Assembly: GCA_043719385.1 (NCBI GenBank)
Contig: JAYSTY010000380.1
Span: 1-6,141, forward strand
DNA length: 6,141 bases
DNA from: JAFDVL01 sp043719385
Lineage (GTDB): Bacteria; Acidobacteriota; Blastocatellia; RBC074
Direction: 5' to 3'
This document shows positions 1 through 5,918 of this stretch, piece by piece. The notes under the pieces were generated by a model. The model worked only from the letters and a program-made list of their open reading frames with translations, made no database searches and was not told where the DNA came from. Each line of letters begins with the position of its first letter. The first letter of the stretch is position 1. The position numbers and the translations under genes were made by a program.

Positions 1-54
1 CTCAATCGGATGACCCACCTCGGCATGCCCGACAGTTACAAGGTCACTGGATGA
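1..54 (+). CDS. IS5-family transposase, C-terminal end (partial, cut by window start)
   Basis: Reading from base 1 gives LNRMTHLGMPDSYKVTG followed by TGA at 52-54. The pattern ALNRM-x-x-LGMP-x-SYK is the usual C-terminus of DDE transposases of the IS903-like branch of the IS5 family. Everything upstream, including the catalytic DDE residues, lies outside the window. The inverted-repeat-like sequence 28 bp downstream (82-99) supports the call. The transposase would cut and rejoin the ends of its own element. Only 17 residues are visible, so family is reasonably secure but exact group is not. Confidence 0.72.
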   Translation, partial: LNRMTHLGMPDSYKVTG

Positions 55-99
55 AAGAAACTCTTTCCGGCAAGGACTCGGCATTTATGCAACAACGTC
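1..99 (+). mobile_element. Right end of an IS903-like (IS5 family) insertion sequence
   Basis: The transposase 3' end (1-54) is followed by a short noncoding stretch and then catttatgcaacaacgtc at 82-99. Its reverse complement matches the left inverted repeat at 6045-6062 at 14 of 18 positions, with the shared core CGTTGTTGCA. Known IS903 ends begin GGCTTTGTTGAATAAATC, the same general shape. I place the element boundary at 99/100. Beyond it the sequence turns AT-rich and reads as the broken WGR gene on the other strand. The target duplication cannot be tested because the left end is outside the window. Confidence 0.7.
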
Positions 100-509
100 T
101 TCTAAAATTGGTTTGTCTGGGATATTATCTTTCTCGTTTGTTTCGTGATAATCTTTGTTGAGATCTTCTCTAAGAGCGTGTTTTAAAAGTCCCAAAAGCT
201 ATGTTTGACGTGGCTTTGAACAAGGTAGGCGATTTTCGTAAATGCCGTTTTTCCGGGGAAATAAGCAACTTTCGCCTGCTCGATGAACCCCTCTTACAAG
301 CTTCAAGTAACTGCTGCGGCACTTTTAAAACACGCTCTAATTAATTTTTCAACTTCTTTAGAACATTCGTCAACTGTCGAAAATGATTTGTCATTGGTTC
401 GTCCATTTGTTCCAATTTTTCCCCAAGTCACAGTATAAGAGTTCTCAATTTGTTCAATAGTTCAAAATTTATTTGAATCACCTAATTGATTAATAAATAT
501 TCTTTTCAT
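100..509 (-). pseudogene. WGR-domain protein gene, broken by nonsense codon, MITE insertion and IS truncation
   Basis: From ATG at 507-509 the minus strand reads MKRIFINQLGDSNKF, then TGA at 462-464, then TIEQIENSYTVTWGKIGTNG and on to STVDECSKEVEKLI at 339. This is a WGR domain: short lead strand, F-W-x-I-E, W-G-K-I-G-T-N-G-R, and a C-terminal KEVEKLI helix. The TGA stands exactly where the family has Trp. A MITE (174-337) interrupts the codon after KLI. Deleting it with one TAA copy continues the frame as REDLNKDYHETNEKDNIPDK and then PILE to base 100, where the IS end cuts it. Counted G+C over 361-540 is 50/180, far below the neighbouring operon, which suggests transfer from a low-GC donor. 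Stand-alone WGR proteins are small and of unclear role; WGR also occurs in PARP-like proteins as a nucleic-acid-binding module. No clear Shine-Dalgarno precedes the ATG. Confidence 0.8.
174..337. mobile_element. MITE-like element, 164 bp, 17-bp perfect inverted repeats, TAA target duplication
   Basis: The termini gagcgtgttttaaaagt (174-190) and its exact reverse complement (321-337) bound 130 bp with no credible reading frame. TAA flanks both sides (171-173 and 338-340). Removing the element plus one TAA restores the interrupted WGR reading frame for 24 further codons, which independently confirms an insertion. A nested inverted repeat aggcga/tcgcct (227-232, 272-277) lets the interior fold as well. 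A 3-bp TNA duplication and GAG-starting ends fit non-autonomous derivatives of IS5-related transposons (IS1031-like group). That family assignment is from memory of the end pattern and is tentative. The element would need a transposase supplied in trans. Confidence 0.82.
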
Positions 510-802
510 TTTCAGATTGATAAAATAGTTGTTAGTATTTTAGAGGTCGTTTCAGACTGACGCACAACTCGTAAATATACGAACCTTTTGATGAGTTTCT
601 AAATAAAGTAAAATCAGTCTAAGTATGCAGTACAGAAAATAAATCCGTAGTTATCTTCTGTGAAATCAAACATTTAGTAACTTACTGACATTTGCTGCTC
701 GCATCTGGTAATACAAAATACGAACTTCACCTTCGATAGTTGTTTGATTTTCATCAATACAAAATGCGTACCATGCCTCTCTGTCGTCGCCAAAGCGTCA
801 CA
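510..802. other. AT-rich non-genic stretch
   Basis: Nothing intact is encoded here. Counted G+C is 36/120 over 601-720, like the WGR pseudogene and unlike the operon to the right. It contains the upstream region of the dead WGR gene (510-613), with only a weak short palindrome CGTA-AATA-TACG near 570-585, and the remnant coding stretch at 614-797 described separately. No tRNA, terminator with a T-run or recombination site was recognised. Confidence 0.5.
614..797 (-). pseudogene. Frameshifted 3' remnant of an unrecognised gene
   Basis: The minus strand from 797 reads RFGDDREAWYAFCIDENQ and continues TTIEGEVRILYYQMRAAN to VSKLLNV, then stops at TGA 666-668. One frame over, FDFTEDNYGFIFCTAYLD runs on from about 670 to TGA at 614-616. 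Both pieces look like genuine soluble protein (mixed charge, aromatic and aliphatic alternation), and a single extra base near 671 would join them. The upstream end stops abruptly at TGA 798-800, next to the DUF1501 relic, so the 5' part of the gene is missing. I do not recognise the family. It could instead be chance coding in AT-rich DNA, but composition and strand match the adjacent WGR pseudogene, so both may come from one imported segment. Confidence 0.35.
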
Positions 803-867
803 CTACGCAATCAAATCTTTCACGATATTCCCATACACATCTGTCAACCGAAAATCTCTTCCTCATA
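803..867 (-). pseudogene. Relic of a DUF1501 gene 3' end
   Basis: The minus strand reads GRDFRLTDVYGNIVKDLIA then TAG (803-805). The intact DUF1501 protein ends in the same 19 residues except V for I. The DNA over 803-862 matches 1813-1872 at 51 of 60 positions, and every codon difference but one is synonymous; the stop codons are TAG and TAA. The Tyr codon before the match (865-867) is conserved, but one base of the next codon is missing, so the frame breaks there. Upstream similarity fades out. The silent-change pattern means the copy diverged while still a working gene, so it is not a fresh duplication. It may be the stub of a deleted paralogue or a gene tail displaced by insertion of the toxin-antitoxin module. 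Confidence 0.82.
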
Positions 868-977
868 TTTATCATTGTTGTCGTAGCCACGAACCAGAAG
901 TAGCTGATTCCAGTCGTTTCCTTAGTGACTTCGCTATATGCAAAAATCCTGGTGTATCAGGCTTACCGATTACTCAG

Positions 978-1466
978 TCATTCATCGCTCTTCGCTACCG
1001 CAGCTAAAAAGTTTTCCGGCGTAACAATCTGCAAAAAGCGAAACCGCTTCTGAAATTCCCGTCCATCTTCTTTCTCCCACTTCATCAGATCAAGCAAGTC
1101 GTTGTCACGGCTGACCAGATAATCAGCGTTCATTTCTACCGCCAGATTGATGTACGGCTCGTCTTTCGGGTCGCGTGGGTACACAAAACGCCTCGGAACC
1201 TGCTTGATGAGGGTTGCGTTTTGTTTCAGCCGCTCAAACAAGGCCTCTATGGCAACATCAGTCAGGTTTCGCAGGCTGGCGCGGACATCAGACCGATTGA
1301 GAACATAACGCGCTTCGGTCAGGATCAGATTGCTCACGTAAAGCGTGATCTTTCCTTCGTCAAGCAAGTCAAGAATCCGGGCGGCGTGGCTTTTCTCATT
1401 CGCGGCTGCCTGCACAAAAACCATGCAGTCAACGACAACTCCAAGCGGATCGGCAGGCTGGCTCAT
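978..1466 (-). CDS. PIN-domain toxin of a type II toxin-antitoxin system (VapC-like, TIGR00305-type)
   Basis: A 162-residue cytoplasmic PIN-domain protein. Toxins of this fold are Mg2+-dependent RNases that cut RNA when free of antitoxin. The acidic active-site set is in place: D13 in VVVDCMVF, E51 in LILTEARYVL, D99/D102 in YPRDPKDEPYINLAVE, and D121/D123 in LVSRDNDLL. The RDPKDxxYxxLA and DYLVSRDxDLL blocks are those of the 'putative toxin-antitoxin system toxin component, PIN family' group, slightly longer than classical VapC. The start ATG (1464-1466) overlaps the antitoxin stop as ATGA, so translation is probably coupled; no strong ribosome site of its own is visible. The target RNA cannot be read from sequence. 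A chromosomally tamed or non-toxic PIN protein is the alternative, but all catalytic residues remain. Confidence 0.87.
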   Translation of the reverse strand: MSQPADPLGVVVDCMVFVQAAANEKSHAARILDLLDEGKITLYVSNLILTEARYVLNRSDVRASLRNLTDVAIEALFERLKQNATLIKQVPRRFVYPRDPKDEPYINLAVEMNADYLVSRDNDLLDLMKWEKEDGREFQKRFRFLQIVTPENFLAAVAKSDE

Positions 1467-1747
1467 TCGTCTTCTGTTGGCCTCTCTCGGTAGAAGTCTG
1501 CACGGGCTTTCTCAACCAGCGCGTCCAGTTCATCATCAGTCATCCCACTTGCGCCAAATCCTTCGCGCACAGGAGCAAGAATCTCTCTGAATGGCTTTTG
1601 CGCCAGAATCCTGGCTTCCAGCACGGTTCGGGCGTATTCCTCAGCACTCTTGTTGCCATTGCTTCGCCCCAGCTCTTCCAGGGCGTGCTTTGTTCCACTC
1701 GGTAGGCCAGTGATCTCCAGGCGTTCAGTTTCAACTTCTAAGCTCAT
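1463..1747 (-). CDS. Antitoxin partner of the PIN toxin, probable ribbon-helix-helix DNA-binding N-terminus
   Basis: A 94-residue protein. Residues about 8-48 (RLEITGLPSGTKHALEELGR followed by the KSAEEYARTVLEAR helix) fit a ribbon-helix-helix/Arc-like fold: a short strand, then two helices. Residues about 52-86, with PFREILAPVREGF, SGMTDDELDAL and a final KARADFYRE helix, form the toxin-wrapping tail commonly seen in antitoxins paired with this PIN group. The role inferred from the family is to neutralise the toxin and repress the operon. The start is well supported: AAGGAGGT sits 6 nt upstream of the ATG. It is first in a two-gene operon with a 4-bp overlap to the toxin, and lies 65 bp downstream of the DUF1501 stop. 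A second, out-of-frame reading inside it is a shadow. Confidence 0.85.
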   Translation of the reverse strand: MSLEVETERLEITGLPSGTKHALEELGRSNGNKSAEEYARTVLEARILAQKPFREILAPVREGFGASGMTDDELDALVEKARADFYRERPTEDE

Positions 1748-1753
1748 AGGTAT

Positions 1754-1761
1754 ACCTCCTT
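1754..1761 (-). promoter_or_regulatory. Near-perfect ribosome binding site for the antitoxin
   Basis: The minus strand carries AAGGAGGT, eight bases complementary to the 16S anti-Shine-Dalgarno, spaced 6 nt from the antitoxin ATG. The DUF1501 and DUF1549 genes have weaker sites. High antitoxin translation relative to the coupled toxin would suit a toxin-antitoxin operon. Confidence 0.85.
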
Positions 1762-1767
1762 AATATT

Positions 1768-1799
1768 GAAGTGTAGACTTCTTTCGTACAAGTTCGCAA
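1768..1799 (-). promoter_or_regulatory. Candidate toxin-antitoxin promoter with overlapping small palindrome
   Basis: On the minus strand TTGCGA (1794-1799) and TACACT (1770-1775) are 18 bp apart and each matches the sigma-70 consensus at 4 of 6 positions. The -10 lies within GAAGT-CTAC-ACTTC (1768-1781), a 5-bp-arm inverted repeat that could be the operator for the RHH antitoxin. Position just ahead of the ribosome site and the overlap with the -10 favour this, but short inverted repeats arise by chance. Read-through from the DUF1501 gene is an alternative source of transcription. Confidence 0.4.
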
Positions 1800-1812
1800 A
1801 TTGCCGCTGCGA

Positions 1813-3171
1813 TTACGCAATCAAATCTTTGACTACATTCCCATACACATCCGTGAGCCGAAAATCCCGTCCCGCATAACGGTACGTCAATCGTTCGTGG
1901 TCAATTCCCATCAAATGCATGATCGTAGCGTGCAGGTCGTGAATGGATACTGGTTTCTCTTCCGCCTTAAACCCAAACTCATCTGTAGAGCCATACACGA
2001 TTCCCGGCTTCACGCCGCCGCCAGCCATCCACATTGTGAAGCCATACGGATTGTGGTCGCGTCCGTTGCCTTTTTCTGACACGGGAGTGCGTCCGAATTC
2101 TCCACCCCAAATCACGAGCGTGTCTTCCAATAATCCGCGCCGTTTCAAATCCCGAATCAATGCCGCCGAAGCGCGATCCATATCGGGACAACGTTCGCGC
2201 AAACCTTTCTCCAAATTCTCGTGATCGTCCCATTGTTGACCGGGGCCGTGATGCACCTGCACATAACGCACGCCGCTTTCGACCAAACGCCGCGCTAATA
2301 AACAACCATTGGCGTAAGTTGATTTTCCATACTCTTCACGAATGGACTCTGGTTCTTTGCGAATGTCAAAAACGTCTGAAGCCGTGAACTGCATGCGATA
2401 CGCGGTTTCCATACTCTTGATGCGACCTTCAAGAAAAGCATCGCCGCCAAACGATTCGGAGTGCGATTTATTCAAGGCTTGAATCGCGTCGAGCTGTTGG
2501 CGCTGCGCGTCTTTGTCGAGGTCTTTGTTGCGCAAAAATTTGATCATTTTTTCAGGATCAGTTTCGGCGTTATTAAATTGCGTCCCCTGATATTGCGCAG
2601 GCAAAAATCCGGCGCTCGTCCAGAGGCTGTCAGCTTGCGGACTCAGCACGACGAACGCAGGAAGATTTTTATTTTCGGAGCCAAGTCCGTAGGACATCCA
2701 CGCTCCCATCGTCGGACGCATCGAAGTCATGATGCCGCTGAAAAATAAATTGCGACCCGGTTCGTGGTTCGGATTGAAGCTGTAAATTGAACGAACTACG
2801 CAGAGGTCATCAATGCTGGCGGCAAGATTCGGCAACAATTCGCTGACATCAATGCCGTTTCTGCCATACTTCTTAAATTTAAAAGGCGAAGGCATCAGGC
2901 CGCCAGTTTTACGCTCCGTGCGCAGGTCTACGGCGGCGGGACGTTGTCCGGCATATTTTTCCAGCGCAGGCTTGGGATCAAACATGTCCATCTGCGACGG
3001 GCCGCCCGTCATGAAAAGCATGATGACACGCCTGGCTTTGGGCGGAAAATGCGGCGCAGGCAGGTTTTGCGCGTTGATTTGTTGCGACAACACATCTGAC
3101 AGCATCAGCGAGCCGAGTCCGCCGCTCATTGTTGATAGAAAATTGCGTCGTGAAAATTGATCAGAGTTCAT
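1813..3171 (-). CDS. DUF1501 (PF07394) exported protein, alkaline phosphatase/sulfatase-like fold
   Basis: With start ATG at 3169-3171 this is 452 residues, normal for the family. The N-terminus MNSDQFSRRNFL carries a twin-arginine motif (R8, R9), followed by a hydrophobic stretch to about residue 28, so Tat export of a folded protein is expected. Family landmarks in order: VIMLFMTGGPSQMDMFDPKP (49-68), WGGEFGRTP (about 355-363), GRDHNPYG (about 370-377), HDLHATIMHLMG (about 411-422) and the terminal RDFRLTDVYG. DUF1501 proteins resemble sulfatases, with probable metal-binding Asp and His, but no substrate is established. An in-frame ATG at 3241-3243 would add 24 residues, but that extension is made of intergenic palindromes, lacks a ribosome site and pushes the Tat motif away from the N-terminus. 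At the chosen start only a weak AAGG 11 nt upstream is visible. It follows the DUF1549 gene and is probably its partner. Confidence 0.9.
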   Translation of the reverse strand: MNSDQFSRRNFLSTMSGGLGSLMLSDVLSQQINAQNLPAPHFPPKARRVIMLFMTGGPSQMDMFDPKPALEKYAGQRPAAVDLRTERKTGGLMPSPFKFKKYGRNGIDVSELLPNLAASIDDLCVVRSIYSFNPNHEPGRNLFFSGIMTSMRPTMGAWMSYGLGSENKNLPAFVVLSPQADSLWTSAGFLPAQYQGTQFNNAETDPEKMIKFLRNKDLDKDAQRQQLDAIQALNKSHSESFGGDAFLEGRIKSMETAYRMQFTASDVFDIRKEPESIREEYGKSTYANGCLLARRLVESGVRYVQVHHGPGQQWDDHENLEKGLRERCPDMDRASAALIRDLKRRGLLEDTLVIWGGEFGRTPVSEKGNGRDHNPYGFTMWMAGGGVKPGIVYGSTDEFGFKAEEKPVSIHDLHATIMHLMGIDHERLTYRYAGRDFRLTDVYGNVVKDLIA

Positions 3172-3392
3172 AACATTACTTGCCTTTTGCGGCTGCGCCG
3201 CCTGATGTGCGGCAAGTCTCTGACTTGCCGTTTTGTGAATCATAGAAGGGCTACGCCCATAAATTGGTTATGACTAAAATTTAGCGTTGTTTTTAATAAA
3301 CGGGCGAAGCCCGAATGACCTTTGACTAAACCGGAAGGCACAGCCTTCCGGCACATCGGGCGGCACAGCCGCGAGAAAAATGTCGTCTCAAT
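3172..3392. repeat. Intergenic cluster of six short GC-rich palindromes (REP-like)
   Basis: Six perfect hairpins lie in about 185 bp: 3189-3201 (GCGGC tgc GCCGC), 3210-3230 (CGGCAAGT, 5-nt loop, ACTTGCCG), 3248-3258 (GGGC tac GCCC), 3301-3313 (CGGGC gaa GCCCG), 3331-3351 (9-bp stem CCGGAAGGC, loop aca) and 3360-3372 (GCGGC aca GCCGC). Five share the core GGC-NNN-GCC, while outer stem bases vary in compensated pairs. TGACTAAA is also repeated directly at 3271-3278 and 3323-3330. In the DUF1549-DUF1501 transcript these would form a hairpin array between the cistrons. They could act in mRNA stability or attenuation, or be mobile REP-type repeats. The sequence alone does not choose between these. 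Confidence 0.75.
3297..3351 (-). terminator. Possible weak terminator or attenuator hairpins after the DUF1549 gene
   Basis: On the minus strand the 9-bp stem at 3331-3351 is followed by TTTAG, and the 5-bp stem at 3301-3313 by TTTATT. Both come 42-92 bp after the DUF1549 stop. The T-runs are short and interrupted, so full termination is doubtful. Partial termination lowering DUF1501 expression relative to DUF1549 is possible. They may simply be members of the palindrome cluster. Confidence 0.25.
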
Positions 3393-5861
3393 CTACGGCC
3401 AAAATACTTCTTCATTTGTCGCTAACAAGACCTGGGCAAACTGCTCAAGAGAAGCGCTGTTAATGTAGCTAATTGCCGCTTTGCTCTCAACCACGCCTGG
3501 ATCACGCGACAAAATTTTACGATACAAAATTTTCACCCGTGTGCGTACATCAGCTTCGGCTTCTACCGACTTCGCCAGCGTAGCGCTGAGTTGTTTTATA
3601 AACGGGCTATTCAGTACAAACAATTCCTGCAACGGCGTAATCGTCAAGCCACGCGCGGGGCTATGCTGAAACGGATTCGGAAAATCGTACAACGATAAAA
3701 TATCACTGGAACGGCCACGATTAATTTTGCCGTAGACGGTGCGCCGCGTGTTCTCCGATGAATCCAAATTTAGTGATGGGCCGTACATTTCTAAACTCAA
3801 AACTCCCGCCGCCTGCAATAAAGAATCGCGCAAACTCTCAGCATCCATCCGGCGCGGATTCATCCGCCAGAGCCATTGATTGCTTTCATCAATCGCGGCA
3901 GCTTCGGCGCGTGGTTTACTGGATTGACGATACGTTGCAGAAAGCATGATTTCGCGGTGCAGCCACTTCATTGACCAATTGTTCGCTACAAATCGCGCTG
4001 CCAAATCATCCAATAATTCAGGATGCGTCGGCTTATCGCCGCGATCTCCAAAATCGCTGGGAGTCCTCACCAGATGCTTACCGAAATGCCAGCCCCAGAC
4101 ACGATTGACAATCACCCGCGCCGTCAATGGAGCCGCATCAGTCAGGATTTTTTCGGCAAGTTCCAGTCGCCCTGAACCTTTGCCAAAAACTGTATTCGGA
4201 TTTTTCGACAGCACTGTCAAAAAATGGCGCGGCACTATTTCGCCGGGCGAAGCCGAGTTGCCACGCGCAAAAACGGGAAGATCACGCGCTGCGCCAGGTT
4301 TGATAACGAGCGGCGTGTAATCTGCATACGAGCCATCCGAATCCATCGCGGCATCGTGGACAGCGTTGATAAAAGGCGCTTTGGCTTCTTCTTCGGCGCG
4401 TTTCGCAGCGGCGGCAGCCAGAGCCACAGGATCGGGTTTAGGCTTGCCGGCATTGCCTTCTTTTTTGGTCACGCCAATTTTGATTACCGATCCGGCTAAT
4501 TCAGGATAGCTTTCCTGCAAGGTTTGCATTTCCGCTTTTATCTTTGCCATTTCGACGCGGCATTCTTCGGCCTTGGGCTTTGCTATTGTCTGATCAAGCG
4601 TTTTTTCCTCGGTCAGAAAACCTAACAATCCATTTAGTTCTGAAACTCGATGGCGAGCGGATAAATATTTCGTTTCAGTGGCGGCATCAACTTCGCGCAG
4701 CGGACGAACCGCCGGAGAAGTCGAAGCAAATACGCCCGCCAGCGCGTAATAATCTTTTTGCGAAATCGGATCAAATTTGTGATCGTGACAACGAGCGCAC
4801 GCAACCGAAAGTCCGAGCATGCCACGCCCGACCGCGTCTACTCGCTCGTCCCATTCTTCCAGCAGCAGGTTATCAATCAACTCCTTCGACAGTTTCTTTT
4901 CTTTCCACTCCGACGGAGCCATCCCCAAATATCCAAGCGCACGCAAATCGGAACGCGAAGTGCCGGGCATCAGATCAGCGGCGAGTTGTTGTTTGATGAA
5001 ACGGTCGTAAGGTAAATCATTATTGAAAGATTCAATGACCCAGTCACGATAGCGCCACGCATACAGATACGCCTGACGATTACCGCCGGTGTCGCCGTTC
5101 TCGGCATAACGCGCCACATCAAGCCAGTAACGGCCCCAGCGTTCGCCGTAACGGGGCGATACCAGCAAACGATCCAGCAACTTTTCATAGCGTTTGGGAT
5201 CGTTATCTTTGGCAAAACTTTCAATTTCTTCGCTGGTTGGTTTCAAGCCTGTGAGGTCGAGATACGCCCGTAAAATCAAGGTGCGCGGATCGGCTTCCGG
5301 CGCAGGCGTGAGCTTGTTTGCTTCCAACCTGGCGAGAATGAAACGGTCTGTTTTGGTGTGTGACCAGGCAGTTTGTCGGACGGTCGGAGCCGCCATCTCG
5401 CGCAACGGAAGAAAAGACCACCACGATTTTCGCTGCTCGAAATCTATCCCGCCGGCTTTGGCGACTGGCGCGCTTTCGGTCCGCGGATCAACCGCACCCG
5501 CCGCAATCCATTGCGCAAAATCGGCAATCACGGACTCGGGAAGTTTACCTGACGGTGGCATTTTCAATTGCAAATCGTTAAAGCGAATCGCGCGGAATAA
5601 GAGGCTTTCGCCCGGCTTGCCGGGGACGATAGCTGCTCCTGAAATTCCGCCTTTGCGCAGCCCGGATTTCGTGTCAAGAATCAGTCCACCTTTGGGAGAT
5701 TTTAATTGCGCCGCATGGCAGGCGTAACAATTATCCGCGAGCACCGGGCGAATCTTTTTCTCAAAAAATTCAGCACTGCCGGATTGGGCCTTAAGTTGCC
5801 CGCCAGGCAGGGCAAGTAAAAACATAAAGCCGAGCGTCAGTTTGATTTTTGCGCACTTCAT
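3393..5861 (-). CDS. Secreted c-type cytochrome-DUF1549-DUF1553 protein
   Basis: An 822-residue protein starting at ATG 5859-5861, chosen because GAGGA lies 7 nt upstream and a Sec signal peptide follows at once (KIKLT, hydrophobic core LGFMFLLALP, likely cleavage near A25). Domain order: planctomycete-type cytochrome c (PF07635, about 30-125) with heme motif CYACH at 45-49 and probable Met ligand M101 in LKMPPSG; DUF1549 (PF07583, about 140-370) with RYGERWGRYWLDVARY and a second CxxCH, CARCHDHKFDPI, at 355-366; an Ala/Lys/Glu-rich linker near 470-490; DUF1553 (PF07587, about 545-800) with VNRVWGWHFG and LSATYRQSS. Size fits the family; no LamG-type lectin insertion is seen. It is presumed periplasmic or surface-exposed and redox-active, but its reaction is unknown. 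Its partner, DUF1501, follows 221 bp downstream. The open frame extends to 6020, but that extension lacks a ribosome site and would bury the signal peptide. Confidence 0.92.
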   Translation of the reverse strand: MKCAKIKLTLGFMFLLALPGGQLKAQSGSAEFFEKKIRPVLADNCYACHAAQLKSPKGGLILDTKSGLRKGGISGAAIVPGKPGESLLFRAIRFNDLQLKMPPSGKLPESVIADFAQWIAAGAVDPRTESAPVAKAGGIDFEQRKSWWSFLPLREMAAPTVRQTAWSHTKTDRFILARLEANKLTPAPEADPRTLILRAYLDLTGLKPTSEEIESFAKDNDPKRYEKLLDRLLVSPRYGERWGRYWLDVARYAENGDTGGNRQAYLYAWRYRDWVIESFNNDLPYDRFIKQQLAADLMPGTSRSDLRALGYLGMAPSEWKEKKLSKELIDNLLLEEWDERVDAVGRGMLGLSVACARCHDHKFDPISQKDYYALAGVFASTSPAVRPLREVDAATETKYLSARHRVSELNGLLGFLTEEKTLDQTIAKPKAEECRVEMAKIKAEMQTLQESYPELAGSVIKIGVTKKEGNAGKPKPDPVALAAAAAKRAEEEAKAPFINAVHDAAMDSDGSYADYTPLVIKPGAARDLPVFARGNSASPGEIVPRHFLTVLSKNPNTVFGKGSGRLELAEKILTDAAPLTARVIVNRVWGWHFGKHLVRTPSDFGDRGDKPTHPELLDDLAARFVANNWSMKWLHREIMLSATYRQSSKPRAEAAAIDESNQWLWRMNPRRMDAESLRDSLLQAAGVLSLEMYGPSLNLDSSENTRRTVYGKINRGRSSDILSLYDFPNPFQHSPARGLTITPLQELFVLNSPFIKQLSATLAKSVEAEADVRTRVKILYRKILSRDPGVVESKAAISYINSASLEQFAQVLLATNEEVFWP

Positions 5862-5868
5862 CTGAATT

Positions 5869-5873
5869 TCCTC
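5869..5873 (-). promoter_or_regulatory. Ribosome binding site fixing the DUF1549 gene start
   Basis: GAGGA on the minus strand, 7 nt before ATG 5859-5861, directly precedes the signal-peptide-encoding start. It is the reason for preferring this start over the upstream in-frame ATG at 6018-6020. Confidence 0.7.
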
Positions 5874-5918
5874 ACAGCCGTTTAATGCTAAGGTGATCAC
5901 CAATCTTCTAATGTATTT

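Noticed and set aside
540..700. Integron attC-like site in the AT-rich region
   Set aside because: Only short AAC/GTT fragments and a 4-bp palindrome are present; the paired core sites expected of attC are missing.
744..1007. Plus-strand open frame of 87 codons
   Set aside because: It crosses the unknown remnant, the DUF1501 relic and the toxin's 3' end, all real on the minus strand; its translation has no domain character and no ribosome site.
4245..4253. Another GGC-GAA-GCC core hairpin
   Set aside because: It lies inside conserved coding sequence of the DUF1549/DUF1553 gene and has no extended stem, so it is best explained by codon content.
1801..5727. Numerous antisense and out-of-frame open frames of 60-180 codons over the DUF1501 and DUF1549 genes
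   Set aside because: They shadow the two long, domain-bearing minus-strand genes and show no independent domain, ribosome site or composition signal.
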